A stretch of 64,000 bases of DNA from Oreohelix idahoensis (GCA_024509875.1 JAMPIV010012151.1:7501-71500); one strand, 5' to 3'; shown: positions 49,801 to 61,184, counted from the stretch's first letter. A program made the numbers and translations. The notes: generated by a model from the letters alone, not told the origin.

Positions 49801-50312
49801 CTATATCTGCAAAGTTGTTTCTTGTATAAACTTCACTGTCTTTTGTAGTTCATACAGAGGTCCGTATAGTTTTGCTTCCAGTGTTGTTTCTCTGGGCCAG
49901 TGGGTTTGCCTCAATATATCATATTCGTTGCAATCTTGAAGTATGTGCTCCGCAGTCTGGGGTGCCTGTCCACATGTACACATAGTTGAATTGCCAATCT
50001 TTAATTTTGTATACATGTGGCTGCGGAGTCGGTTATGTCCTGTTCTGAGGCGCAGAATGACAATTTGTTCTGATCTGTTCATAGCCTGGTAGTCATCCTG
50101 TGTTGGTGTTGGTGGCTTTCTGATTGATTTGATCATCTTTTTCTTCTGATGGTACGTAGGCCTAACTGGCACATCCGGTTGCTCGTCTGCAGCACTTTCT
50201 TTAGCCAGTCGGTCCGCTCTCTCGTTTCCTGGTATTCCACAATGAGACGGTATCCACTGCATGGCGACCGTGCGCTGGTTGCACAGTTCAGAAAGTAATG
50301 CTTGTATACCTG
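49801..50312 (-). pseudogene. LINE 3' end: RNase H and tail (Jockey/I-like)
   Basis: The frame carries WIPSHCGIPGNERADRLAKE, the last RNase H motif of LINEs of the Jockey/I group, then a tail with LRLRTGHNRLRSH and CTCGQAPQTAEHILQDC, a Cys-His motif common at the end of these proteins. Upstream RT is missing: at 50312 the sequence changes to another repeat. A 5'-truncated copy. Confidence 0.85.
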
Positions 50313-50346
50313 GTAAAAGGGGACTAATATTCGGTTGTGCGTGGGA

Positions 50347-50400
50347 CTAGCAACCTCATCATGTAAGACAGATTGCTACAGGAACCATCACTGCAAGAAC
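50347..50400 (-). repeat. Short RTE-like repeat fragment
   Basis: Shares CATCATGTAAGACAGATTGCTACAGGAACCA-type sequence with copies near 54600 and 55400. Too short to classify alone. Confidence 0.4.
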
Positions 50401-50448
50401 ATAAATGTTTTAGTGTAGACTTTCTGAGAGTTAAAAAAAAAGTAGTTC

Positions 50449-50585
50449 TGTAGCAGATACTGATGCAGGGGAGTAAAGTGTTAGAGACTTCACTATACTC
50501 GGTGCAGCTTCAAGAGGTGGGGGTGACCTGTTTCCTTCACTCAAAAGCAGAGTCTGGTACCCATTTGCAGCTGGGTAGACTGGGG
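50449..50585 (-). repeat. SINE copy, 3' part
   Basis: Reverse complement of the SINE body at 56671-56910, with the AAGTGTTAGAGACTTCACTA and CCCATTTGCAGCTGGGTA blocks. The tRNA head is absent. Confidence 0.7.
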
Positions 50586-50869
50586 CGTGACGCCACTGTT
50601 TTTCTAACCCACTACTTTTGACGTAAGAGGATGCCAAGATCTCCTGTCCTGAACCATCCACTCAAGGTCTTTCCATGTCCATCCTATTCCTTTGGTTTGG
50701 TTTGGTTTTAAGGACTATCATCATTGCACATGGACAACTCCATCAGTGCTCCGATCTTCTCCTTTAGATCACACAAGGAAGATCCCAGCACAGTGCACGA
50801 ACTCTGTAGCGCCGGCGAGAATCCTAATGTGTGTATATAGGAATCACACATTCTATAAATATATTTGGT

Positions 50870-51175
50870 GGGTAGATTTCTAATTTTTAAATTTTGCCAG
50901 GACAGCGGCCTTATGGCTTCCTCTTTACGATTTCCAACTGCCATGGAATTTTTAACGTGCGCAACTTGCACATGGGACCTCCTATTTTTTCGCCTTTATC
51001 CGAGAAGGCTAGGCATCCGATCTCACTACCCAAGAGACCAGGGGGGAGTATGACATCATTAGGACCACTGGTTCTGCGAAAAAAGTTCCATAAATTATAT
51101 TCCCTCTACTGGGAATCAAACCCGGTACCTCTAGAATTTGAGGCGAACACCATACCTCTTAGCCACTCCAAATTC
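50870..51175 (-). repeat. Second tRNA-headed SINE
   Basis: On the minus strand GTGGCTAAGAGGTATGG (A box, 51150-51166) and GGGTTTGATTCCC (B box, 51111-51123) are spaced as in a tRNA. The body runs left with unrelated sequence, so this is a SINE of another family and not a tRNA gene. The left end is uncertain. Confidence 0.5.
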
Positions 51176-52320
51176 CTTTCATTGTTCAATCCAGGTCTGC
51201 TCTCTGTATGTCCTCCCTCTCTCTCTCTAATGCCAGTGACTTCAGAACAAGGACTACTCTGCAGTTCCATCAATGTTTTCTTCAGCGGTAACCTATCCAC
51301 TGCCAGCATCTTTTGCTCATCTTTTGTTTGACTGGCACCTGTCTGGTTCTTGTCATCAGTTCCACACTGGTGATCTTGTCACTTGCTGTCAGGCCCCGGT
51401 AAAAACAGGTGATGAAGGTTGTGTAAAGAACATTTAAAGCTTTGGTAGAACAATCATAGAGTGCTTGGCTGGGGCTTGTTTGCTAATTGGAAGTAAGGGA
51501 AGGAGATGCTTAGGTTAATTACAAGGTATTTTTATGTGCTGTCAGTGTTTCTACTTTGCTGTTAGACTGCATTAAAGCAGGGGTACTCAACGTGGTGCCC
51601 GTGGGCACAATGATGCCCGCCAAGGCTTATCTGTGCACCAGCTGAAGATTTGCAGATAAAAGAAAATATTTACAATTTGTTTGCATGATGAGAAATTACA
51701 GCTTTATCCTCTACTAAACTTCTCAAGTTTTGGCAGTTAGTGGTCCCAGGAAAGTTACACAAAATTTTCCAGTAGACAAAAAAAGTTATGCTATATTCAG
51801 GAGTTGCTACTCTAACAGTCTAAGCATTCTTAAAAAGTGCAGCATATGAGATACACTTAAAATGTGGCTCCACATATCTTTTGGAAATCATTATTTTTAA
51901 TAATGAACATTGTCAAATCCGAGTACAGGTCATGGCTCGCTGATGCTCACCTGGTTGCTTGTCTGTGTGCTGGAACATATACCTCTAACTATAAAAGTTG
52001 GCCAGTGACATGCAGTGTCTAATGATTTGAAGATACATTTTTTTCCCCCAGAATATTTCTTATTTCATTAAATGTGGTTACTCGCCTTATATAAGTATTA
52101 TGTATATTTCGTTGTAAAAGTGAACTTTAAAAAAAAAAAATAAGTAAGTCGCAATATTTTGTTGGTTCCCGCCACCCTCTTTATAAATATAAAATGTGCC
52201 TATGGTGCAAAAAAGGTTGAGGACCCGTGCATTAAAGTTATCTTCTACATTGAGTAAAACTGTTGCTTGATTTAGCTACAGGCTACACTATTTATCTTTT
52301 GTCTTTGTTTTCATCTGCAG
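51176..52320. other. Intergenic or intronic sequence
   Basis: No gene seen. It ends in a pyrimidine-rich acceptor (TTTTGTCTTTGTTTTCATCTGCAG) of the first rhotekin-like exon that I can read. Confidence 0.4.
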
Positions 52321-52374
52321 ACATACGCATTCCATTGATGTGGAAAGATGCTGATCATTTCAAACACAAAGGAG
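52321..52374 (+). CDS. Rhotekin-like gene, exon a
   Basis: Encodes DIRIPLMWKDADHFKHKG between a strong TTTTCATCTGCAG acceptor and a GTAATT donor. IPLMWKD is a hallmark of rhotekin proteins, which bind active Rho GTPases and septin or actin structures. The intron splits a GAT codon whose last two bases start the next exon, giving a continuous reading. HR1 and earlier exons must lie further upstream; I did not find them. Confidence 0.8.
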
Positions 52375-52499
52375 GTAATTAATTACCTGTATAGTTATTA
52401 CATTCCAGGGGTAAAATAGGGCAGTTATTGTGTCAGACTCTCAGTCCATGCTTTGTAAGATCCAAAATGAATCACTACGGCATGAATGGAAAACCTCCA

Positions 52500-52818
52500 T
52501 AGAAGCCTCGAATCTTCAAGAACTGGTGTGGATCTACTGTCCAGGTCATGCAGGCATACACGGCAATGAAAGAGCTGATAGACTAGCTTCAAGAGCACCT
52601 ATTTAGGTGCATTGGATATGGATATGAGAGAGTTACTGAGGACAATTAATGATCGCCTGTTAGAGAATGACACTGCAATCAATGAATCATCATGGCTAAG
52701 ACTGCTGGAGTTTAGCATTAGGCGTAAGACTGGCAGAGGTGAAGATAAGAGAGGATGCATCCGGCATGTATACAACCAGCACGCAACAGGAACAATCAGC
52801 ATTCATACTGTCTGACAT
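52500..52818 (+). pseudogene. LINE 3' end, Ingi/Nimbus-like
   Basis: Lies in the intron between exons a and b. One frame reads WIYCPGHAGIHGNERADRLA, an RNase H C-terminal motif. A second frame (52612-52815) reads a tail ending RRKTGRGEDKRGCIRHVYNQ and then HATGTISIHTV. That order and the NQ-x-TGTIS ending are typical of Ingi/Nimbus-like LINEs. One frame change separates the two parts. 5' truncated and inactive. Confidence 0.75.
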
Positions 52819-53019
52819 TTGATATCGATTCTGAACAACAATAACTAGGGTAAAATGACAGTAGTCTGGGCTACTGACTATCCATGACTCACTGATTTTC
52901 ATTTGTAAAGTCTTGTTGTAATGTTGTTTCTAAAGCTCACTTTGAATTAAAACCTGTGTAGAAAATATGTATCCAGATAAAACGAAGTCATTACATTGTC
53001 TTTGACTTGACTACATTTA

Positions 53020-53290
53020 ATTGTAATGCACTCTGTATTCATTGTGAATATAGGATGCATTACAGTTATTATCACTATATAAATTACATTTCATTGTAAT
53101 GCATCCTATATTCATCGTGAATATTAAAATGCATTACATAACACTTTACTATGTATAATATTAGCCACACGTATATGAAGATATATTAACAATATATGTG
53201 TGTGTGTGTGTGTGCGTGCGTGTGTGTGTGTGTGTGTGTGTGTTTTTTAATGTAATGTAATACATTACATTGTTATGTAATACATTTCCA
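53020..53290. repeat. Nested AT-rich palindromes and a TG microsatellite
   Basis: AATGCATCCTATATTCAT-like units occur in both orientations between 53025 and 53135. A TG run (53197-53242) follows, then a palindromic TAATGTAATGTAATACATTACATT. Hairpin-forming intronic repeat with no family named. Confidence 0.6.
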
Positions 53291-53707
53291 TAGTATTACA
53301 ATAGTTTTTATCTAGCTGTATACTCTTATTGTGTCTTATGTGAATATAATAACTATTTTCCAGAATGATAATCTTTGACCAGCCAGTGTTTATAATGTTT
53401 TCCAAAACTGTTAAAATGGTATTTTAAAGCAGCAGAAAATGGAGCGCAGCTCACTAGAAGTTTTTTGAAAAAAAAAAATTATTAGCTAGCAATGAAAAGA
53501 GAGGGGAAAGTCTGCAACATTAGTTTAATTTCTCAGAGATCTATTCTATCATTAGGGCTGAGGACCACAACATTAGATTGAGTTCCATTACATGAAATTA
53601 TGAGTATGTAATAATTAATTATTCTTCTATCTTCTGACTTTCTGGGTAAAAGAATATTTTGCTTTATTTTAATTGTGGTTTTTTTGTGTGTCTCTCCTGG
53701 AAAACAG

Positions 53708-53828
53708 ATCACCACAGATATGCTGTGTTTTGCTTGTTGAAAGTTGGTACAGAGATTTACGACACATCTATGATCAGTGATGTAGACAGAAGCATGACAG
53801 ACCTCACTTTTGAAGATGTCATTCTATT
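53708..53828 (+). CDS. Rhotekin-like gene, exon b
   Basis: Begins after AACAG and encodes DHHRYAVFCLLKVGTEIYDT, then SMISDVDRSMTDLTFEDVIL, followed by a GTAATT donor. The blocks RYAVFCLLK, VDR-x-MTD and F-x-DVILF match the central domain of rhotekin in the right order directly after exon a. The phase fits exon a at the split GAT codon and exon c at a split TTT codon. Confidence 0.85.
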
Positions 53829-54948
53829 GTAATTATCCTAATTATTAAATTCCAAATATGAGTTTAAAAAAAAACAAACACTACTTGTCATTCATTGGAT
53901 ATAGCTTCACTTTTCCTTAACTCTTAGTATACGAGCGGCCTCTTAGAAAGGCCGATGATCGATCCCCGTCAATAGCAAAAATGTATAGGTGAATGCATGT
54001 TTAAAACCACTGAACAATTTAGTTACGTGCATGATATAGGGGTTTCATTTCTTCACATTTTGATATATAACACTTTATGTGTTATCTTTATAAAATAAAT
54101 TATTTATTGCAAAATCTGTAACGGTAGTCATGAAATTAGCTCGTATACTAAGAGTTAATACCTTCCTTGCTGTCTCTTTCTTCTCTATCCATTTCTCCTA
54201 TCTGTTCATTTCCTGTCTCTCTTCCTTTATCTCCTCATTGTCCATTTCTTCATTCTTTTTCTTCTCTTTCTGCCTGTATCTCCTCTGATTTCCTTTCTTT
54301 TCCCTCTCTGTCTCTTCCTGTATCCACCATTCATATAGACGAGTCTTATACTCTCTGACCTTTTAACCCTTCATCACTGAGTAATATACTTATACTAGAA
54401 ATGGGCAGTTAGAACATCTCAAGGCCACAAAACATATGTAAGACAAAAACAGTTGAAATATGTATTGGATTGTTGTGTGAAGAGGGTCTAGTCTAGAAAT
54501 TATTTTAACAACAGGAGAAGAAATGGAGACAAGAAAGAACATAAACACTGCTCCTTCAGGTATGTCATAAGAGGCAATTAATGTGAGGTTGTACATTGAG
54601 CTGACAACATCATCATATAAAATAAATTACTACAGAAAACACAACTGGATTCTTGCAAGAGCACATGCTTTGACCTTGGCTTCTTGCAAAGAGCCGGCTG
54701 ATGGCTGCATATTCCATAAGGAGAAAAAAAGGAAATGAATGAAGGGAAAGCATTCAAAGAAAAAACTTGTTTTTTTTCAAAACACCATGGCTTGGAAAAT
54801 ATTTCCTTGACCTCCAAGTTTGGAATAAATGTTTCCATATTTTGTGTCCATCACTCACTCTTTCTTCTTTTTCTATTTGTCTTTAAAAAAACGATGTAAA
54901 AATGAAAAGAAAAGGAAATAGTAATGGTCTAGTCTTGTTTGTCTTCAG
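53829..54948. other. Intron with a CT-rich stretch and a short repeat
   Basis: 54160-54330 is strongly CT-rich. 54561-54746 is a short RTE-related repeat (separate entry). The acceptor of the next exon ends the interval. Confidence 0.5.
54561..54746 (+). repeat. Short non-autonomous repeat, RTE-related
   Basis: Starts GGTATGTCATAAGAGGCAA, similar to CATGTCGTAGAAAGCGAC in the RTE 5' region at 61159, and ends in a CATAAGGAG-AAAAAGG tail resembling RTE 3' ends. Other copies are 55391-55540 and 56331-56434. Confidence 0.5.
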
Positions 54949-55108
54949 TGATGATGTCCCACATGACTTTGACATGAAGCTGGAGGTTCATTGCCACAAA
55001 GTGCATGAGGAGTTGCCCATAGCACACACTCCAAAGAAGATTCGCAAGAAGACTCATAATTACTCTAGGTCAGTTGGTGGAAATGTGGGCAAACGCTTGT
55101 CTAGTTTG
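54949..55108 (+). CDS. Rhotekin-like gene, exon c
   Basis: Follows GTCTTCAG and ends before GTAAGA. It encodes DDVPHDFDMKLEVHCHKVHE, then a basic stretch with HTPKKIRKKTH and GGNVGKRLSSL. Rhotekins have an F-x-x-AGPDF-x-(I/L)-K-V-E-(V/L)-Y segment followed by a basic PKK/PKR region here, so order and content agree. The phase continues from exon b. Confidence 0.75.
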
Positions 55109-55390
55109 GTAAGAAACTTTTAGTTACGCTCATTTCTGTGAAATTATGTTTTAAGTTTGGTAAGCAGAGCATTTATACATTACAGGATGAATATATCGTA
55201 AAAACCGGTAAGATTGAAGGAAAAAGATATAGGGGAAGAGAGAAAATACTGGACAATTTGACATCGTAGCATGGAAAAAAATTAACAGCAGAATTGACTG
55301 GATACAGGAAGTTGTGGAGAGACATGATCTGCTATGCCACAAGGCATGGTACTTTGAAGAAGAAGCAGACATATCATACAAGGTAACAAA

Positions 55391-55540
55391 TATGAGGTTG
55401 TGCAAATTTGTCCTGTAAAACACGTTGCTACAGGAACCACTGCTACAAGAGCATGAGAATGCTTGGTGCAGGCTTCCTGCAATGGTGCAGTGGTGGCTTC
55501 TTGCTCTATAAGGAGCAAAAAGGAAAATGAATGAAGGATT
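55391..55540 (+). repeat. Short non-autonomous repeat, RTE-related
   Basis: Same family as 54561-54746. Shared features are GAGGTTGTGCA, GTTGCTACAGGAACCACTGC and the GGCTTCTTGCTCTATAAGGA tail. Confidence 0.5.
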
Positions 55541-55610
55541 TGGAGGTTTCTTTTTTCAAATTAAGGAAATAATCCCGTTATTGAATTTAGATATCAGATT
55601 TATAAGGAAA

Positions 55611-55926
55611 CTTCTTCTTCTTCCTCGTTCGTCCTGAAAAGGATGTTGGTTGCGTTGTGTCGCTGTTTACAGCAAAGCTGCGATATTTGCGCCTTTTGGC
55701 CCGACACATCCAACTTCTGCATGGCATTTTTTGGGACCAGGTTTGCCTTCCCTCTTCGATCCCTACTCTCTCGGCCAGACTGCAGTGATGCAGCTTGTTT
55801 TCAGGACCACCACTTGGAGGTGGAGTATGGTCTTGGTCAGCTCTGGTTTGCTGACCCTGACGCAAGCAGTCAAGCAATGAGTCACTGACTGCATTCATCT
55901 CTTTTGCTGCATCTTCAGCCCTATAA
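55611..55926 (+). repeat. Dispersed 300-bp repeat, copy 2
   Basis: Matches 36726-37026 in the same orientation, beginning at a TTC run and a GTTCGTCCTGAAAAGGA block. It lies inside the rhotekin-like intron. Confidence 0.7.
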
Positions 55927-56330
55927 GGAAACAACAGTTGCTATGTTTTGGTGGTTTCTTTGTACGTATTCTAAGAATCATATCTGATTAAGTGACATTT
56001 CTGCATCAGATATTGGTGATAATGGATATCAAACATGTTTCTGTCTCTAACTTTTTTATAGATTAGTTCTATCTGACAGATTAGTTTCCACCAGTCCATT
56101 GATGATTTCTTCTCACCTAATATCACTGTCACCCATTTGCCTTCAATCTTTTTCTCTATTACAGTTATCAGGGAAAAGTTATATCTCTTAAACGTGCAGG
56201 ATATTTTGTTCATCTGATTTTTATTGTTTTTCTCAGTTCAAAAAAATAAATCTCATTATTAATTCAAGTTTTTGGTTTACTTAGAATGCAAAAGAAGACA
56301 CAAAAAAGAATAGGACTACTCGTCCCACAG

Positions 56331-56434
56331 GCATGTCGTAAGAGGCAACTTAGGTGAGGCAACTTAGGTGAGGCAACTTAGGTGAGGTTGTGCAAGGGTG
56401 GCTTCATGCTTCTTAAGGAGCAAAAGGGAAATAG
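56331..56434 (+). repeat. Short RTE-related repeat with a triplicated unit
   Basis: GCATGTCGTAAGAGGCAAC is followed by three tandem copies of AGGCAACTTAGGTG and a GGAGCAAAAGGG tail. The triplication is local. Confidence 0.55.
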
Positions 56435-56670
56435 AATACATAATAATAATTTGGTGGCTTTTATTTATTTACTAGTGTAAATGCCCGTCATATGACGGGA
56501 ATTAAATTCAAAAGCACCAATACATAACGGCAATTTAACTTATTCAAATATTTGTGGAAAAATAATGTTAGGTGTGAATTTCCGATTGTCCACAGAAGAG
56601 TACCTTGATTTTCTGTTGTTTTAATTTCTACTTTTGCATTATTGTGATTTCTTGATCGAGACAATTCGCC

Positions 56671-56910
56671 GTACAGCTGTCCGATTGACAGAGTGGTTAG
56701 AGCGCTGGTCTCTCATGACAAAGGTGCCAGGTTCGATTCACAGTATTATAACACTCCAATTTACCCAGCTGTAAATGGGTACATAACTGCTCTTGAGTTA
56801 GGGAAGGAAAAGGCAGTGAGGAAGGGAACTGGTCACCCGACCTCTGGATGCTGGACCTAGATAGTGAAGTCTCTAACACTTCACTCCCCTACGGCAGTAT
56901 CAGCTATGGG
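56671..56910 (+). repeat. Full-length tRNA-derived SINE
   Basis: The A box (GACAGAGTGGTTAGAGCGC near 56687) and B box (GGTTCGATTC near 56731) are correctly spaced for RNA polymerase III. A body with CCCAGCTGTAAATGGGTAC and a 3' end with CACTTCACTCCCCTACGG follow. Partial copies are at 18270, 36045 and 50449. Confidence 0.8.
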
Positions 56911-57471
56911 ACTAACTTTACCTTTTTACGTTAGTTCTGAGCCTGAACGGTTGACCCAATTTCTTGCCAGTGAGGTCATAGCTTTTTATGCACTGGGAAA
57001 TACCTTATTTACTTACTTACGTACTTAGTCGTTCCTCTTCTGCCGTGAGGTGTAGAGGTTTGGAAGAGAGAGCACCATACTGTCCAACTGGCTGTCTCCT
57101 TCCTGGCCTGGTTTCATTCTAGTGCTCGGTCCTTCAGAGATTGTCTAATGTTGTCCTCCCAGCCTCCTGGAAGTCTGGATCCCGGGCTCTTAGTTTCCCA
57201 TACTTGTTGCGGTAACCGATCTTCGCCCACTAGGAAAATACCCGTTGATTTCATTCGAACAAAAGCGTGAAGCTTAAATCATTGTATGCGCATTCCTGTT
57301 AATTATAGCACTAAAATAATTTTGTACAAAGTCTGAACATGCACGCCGTTCACATTGCGCATGCACACCAACCTTTGTGCACTTTTCTTTGGCGATTGTT
57401 ACAATTTTTGGGAGCGGTACCAACGCTTCTGACAGAAAAAGCTGGCATTTTATATATATAATAATCTTTCA

Positions 57472-58090
57472 GATGTAGAATCTTACACATATCTTGGAAG
57501 CAATATAGACAAAGTTGGAGGGACAGACAGTGATATCAAAATAAGAATACAAAAAGCAAAAGGAGCTTTCATTGCATTGGGAAACGTATGGAGAACAAGA
57601 GAAATCAAGTCCAACATGAAAATAAGAATCTTCAACTCAAATGTGAAGTCAATCCTATTGTATGGCTCTGAGACATGGAGAACAACAAAAACAACAACCA
57701 AAAAGCTACAGACTTTTATAAACAGGTGCTTGTGTAGAATAGAAGGACTGAAATGGTATGACAAAGTCACAAATGTGGAATTGATGACAAGAACCAGACA
57801 AGTGCTAGTGGAACAAGAGTTGAGAAGAAGATGCTGGTGATGGATAGGACACACATTGAGGAAACCTGTTGATAGCATTACAAGGCAGTCCTTGTTCTGG
57901 AATCCACAGGGAAAGAGAGGCAGAGGTAGACCAAAAAACACATGGAGAAGAGAACTGGAAACAGAGGTGAAAATGATGAGGAAAAGATGGAAAGAACTTG
58001 AGCGGATGGCACAGGACAGGAAGACTTGGCATGTGTTTGTTGAAGGCCTATGCTCCTTGGGGAGCTAAAGGGTATTGATTGATTGATAAT
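57472..58090 (+). pseudogene. RTE LINE 3' end
   Basis: C-terminal part of an RTE-type ORF2, 5' truncated. It reads SYTYLGSNIDKVGG, then LYGSETWRTTK, a one-codon break (TGA at 57838), then WIGHTLRKPVDSITRQSLFW and GKRGRGRPKNTWRRELE, ending in EGLCSLGS. The stop is followed by a TGATTGATTGAT tail typical of RTE and BovB elements. Its first 150 bp overlap the broken 3' end of the copy at 61090-63842. It sits in the last visible rhotekin-like intron. Confidence 0.9.
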
Positions 58091-58310
58091 CTTTCAGAGG
58101 AGCAAACTTCTTAAATAGATTAAGACTACTTATTGTTTTTGAAAAAGGCCTTTTTTGTGTGTGCCTAAATATTTGTAGTTTATATTATGGATATAAGTTA
58201 TCTGTTTCGTAATTTCTTCATGAAAACTGTTTTTGCAATAAAAAAAAAACTTGATAAAAACATTATCAGACTTCACGGTTTGTTTTTTAACCCTTTTTTT
58301 TTACATTCAG

Positions 58311-58342
58311 AATGATGCAGATGTTATTGGAAACATGGTGAT
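58311..58342 (+). CDS. Rhotekin-like gene, possible exon d
   Basis: A 32-nt segment between TTTTACATTCAG and the strong donor GTAAGT, encoding NDADVIGNMV. The phase fits the end of exon c. Too short to identify by sequence; the signals and strand are the main support. Confidence 0.45.
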
Positions 58343-58621
58343 GTAAGTACAGTCTATATCTCTTATGTTGCGTACATTATACATTATTTATTTTAAGAGT
58401 TGTATCTTCATTAATTATATCATTTTCACAGACGCTGAATATCATTTGATAAATAAAAAACTTAAATTGAAACAAAATCATTTTTTTTAAAAATGGAGTT
58501 GTAAGGAGGCACCTTGCAAAGGCAAAACAGGCCATTCACTTGTTTACCTTAAAAACTGATTAATAGAAATGACAGAGAGAAAACTGGACTGATCTTTAAG
58601 GTGACGAACTGGCACAAATTA

Positions 58622-59655
58622 TGGACGATGATTTATGGGTCATGGAACATGAGGAGTATTAACAAGAAAGAAGAGAAGCTGGTGGAGGAGATAAGGAAAG
58701 CAAAATTAGAAATCCTGGCTCTGATGGAAATGAAGAAAAAAGGACAAGGAATTACAGGTCTCGGTGGCGGCATACTGCTGTACAGTGGAGTCCTCACAAC
58801 CGAAAGAGCTAAAGAGGGTGTGGGTTGTATTGTGGCTAAAAACAAAAGAGATGGCATCAAAGGATGGAACTTTGTTTTGGAGCGCATTATAGTGCTAAAG
58901 CTAAAGAAGGAGAAACCATAGTGAACTTTGTCATTCTGTAAGGGCCAATTGAAGATGAGCGAGCAGAAGTCAAAGAAGAATTCTTCAAGCTGCTTCAAAA
59001 GATAGTGAATGACTGCCTGGCTGAAATTATCCTCCTTGGAGATTTCAAGGTCATAGTTGGAAATGACCATACTAGATGGGGTGGAATTATCGGAAGGTAT
59101 GGAGAAGATCTTAAGACGCCACTAGGCGTAATGGCCACTGACTGCTTTGCCGGTCGTTGGCTAAGGACGGAAGAAGAAGAAGAGATGGAGAAGATACACT
59201 AAATGACAATGGAAAGCGACTCTTTAGATTCTGCACTGAGCAGAACCTTGTCATTACAAACACAAAGTTCCCTCATTAGCGCATGCATACACACACCAGC
59301 TATGAACCAATTAAGAATGAGAAATCAGTCATCGACTATACCATTGTTAGGAAGAGCTAATTCAAGTATGTGCAAGATGCTAGAGTCTGGAGAGGGCCAT
59401 AGATTGGAAATGATCACTACCTGCTGACAATTAAAAGAAGAACTGCCCATGCATTGGCCCACCTTCCTCAGTAAAAGAGAAGCTGGCAAGAAGACGAAGA
59501 TGGCTGTATACCACTCCACCTACGTTCCAGCCTTGACATATGGATGTGAGTCATGGGCAGTGACTGCAATCCACAAAAGCCAGCTCCAAACCTCAGAAAT
59601 GAGGTACTGAGGAAGGTGGTTGAAGTAACAGGAAGAGACATGGTCAAATTGTAAT
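58622..59655 (+). pseudogene. LINE endonuclease joined to a C-terminal fragment, RT missing
   Basis: An apurinic-like endonuclease domain starts GSWNMRSINKKEEKLVEEIR with LEILALMEMKKKG, continues LLGDFKVIVGNDHTRWGG after a break, and ends near ENEKSVIDYTIV-like sequence (about 59340). From 59485 a later part of such a protein follows directly: PALTYGCESWAVTA and LQTSEMR. The entire RT between them is absent, with several stops. A decayed, internally deleted LINE. Confidence 0.7.
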
Positions 59656-59689
59656 GAATGCCTTGTTATCATCAACATACCAAAGAGGG

Positions 59690-60330
59690 TTCACAGCTGG
59701 TTACACTGACAACCAAGCAGTAGCATAAGAAAATATCAAAACAGCAAACAGTAGGATGCAGGAAGATTTACAAAAACTAGATAAATGGATACACAAATGG
59801 CTGCTAAAACTAAATGAGAAGAAAACAACATACACGATGTTTACAGTCTCAAATAAGGAATGAAATGTCATACTGAAACTAAATGGACATGACCTGCTAA
59901 AAGAAAAGTGTCCTACATACCTTAAAATTGCATGGGACAGCAAGACTAACATACAAAAGTCAAACTGGTAAATTCCAGCAAAAAACTAGACAGTGAATGG
60001 TAAAAAGAACTAGCAGGAACTACAAGGGAGCAAATACTGAAGCTGTTGGGTACAGGAAATGTTAAACCAGCACCATCATATGACATTTCAGGTTGGGCAA
60101 CTGTTTCAAACTCCAACAGTACAGACAGAATACAATACCAGGTGGAGGAAATAATTACTGTAGCAGTGAAATCAACCCCAGTAAATGAAATGAACAAGAT
60201 GATAAAACTGCTAATCCTTTAATGACAGAAGAGACTACAGAGTACTACAACAGGAAGAGAAATTAAAGAGAGTCACAAACTACTCAGTGAATGACAGACT
60301 AAAAGTATGCAGCTGGTGCAAACTTTGAGT
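59690..60330 (+). pseudogene. LINE RT C-terminal fragment (Jockey/CR1-like)
   Basis: Reads DKWIHKWLLKLNEKKTTYTM, the block after the RT palm in Jockey/CR1-type elements, then NGHDLLKEKCPTYLKI and VKSTPVNEMNKMIKLL. The upstream YADD is only partly visible (GYTDNQAVA). Stops and shifts occur throughout. It may belong to the same group as the fragment at 49801-50312. Confidence 0.65.
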
Positions 60331-60599
60331 AGCAGCTTTGCATAAAAAGCAAAAGAAGTTGGCCTATTATACTAGATCTTACACCAGCAGAAGCAATGCC
60401 TGTAAGGAAATGCATCATGACTGCAACATGGAGGGGAACACGATTCCCAGAGTTCATTGACAACAAACCAGATGTAATTAGAAAAGGCAGCCAAATGGAT
60501 GCAGGAAGGAATAATATAGCTATGGAATACATTAAAAACATACCCCACCACCGATTGGATCTATTAAGTACAGATGTATCAGCAACATGAGCTAAGAGA

Positions 60600-61089
60600 A
60601 TGGAGGAGGAGGCACATACATTAAACTAAAGAATAGACCTGTAGATGTTAACAAGAGAGACAGAGAACATATGTGGATGCTGCAGAGAACATCTGTAGAT
60701 GTAACAAGAGAGACAGAGAACATCTGTAGATATAAAAAGAGAGTCAAAAACATCAGTGGATGTCAACATGAAAGACAGGATATTGCTGTAAGCTAACATC
60801 AGAAGATGTCAGTGGAAGGTAGCGAAATAGACGGTCGATGTCTTCATGAACAAGTGAAAGGTGCAAGACAAAAACAAAATGCAGAAGAAGATTGATGAAC
60901 AGCATGGAACGTTTTCTGAAAGAATTGGAAATATAAAGTTATGGGGAGTTATCAAAGACACAGAGGCTGTGAAGAAATATGTAAGAAAGAACTAAGAACT
61001 TCAAATGATTTAGCAATAGATGAAGAAAGTTATAAATCATTGTTTCAGTCCTAGTATGGTGTAGAACTTATATTATATGTTATTGCATA
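60600..61089. repeat. Imperfect tandem repeats and unassigned DNA
   Basis: Between 60640 and 60790, units close to AGAGACAGAGAACATCTGTA repeat about four times. The rest shows nothing recognisable. Confidence 0.55.
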
Positions 61090-61184
61090 GATATCCACCC
61101 TTGTGTTACCGGGGCCCGAAAGGGGAGCAAAGAATAGTAACACTGTTCCCTGCCAAGCATGTCGTAGAAAGCGACTAAGGAGGG

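Noticed and set aside
53020..53290. CRISPR-like or structured RNA locus
   Set aside because: The repeats are few, AT-rich and palindromic without regular spacers, in an intron of a eukaryotic gene.
56671..56760. Functional tRNA gene
   Set aside because: Box A and box B are good but there is no matching acceptor stem, and the unit continues into a SINE body with other copies in the window.
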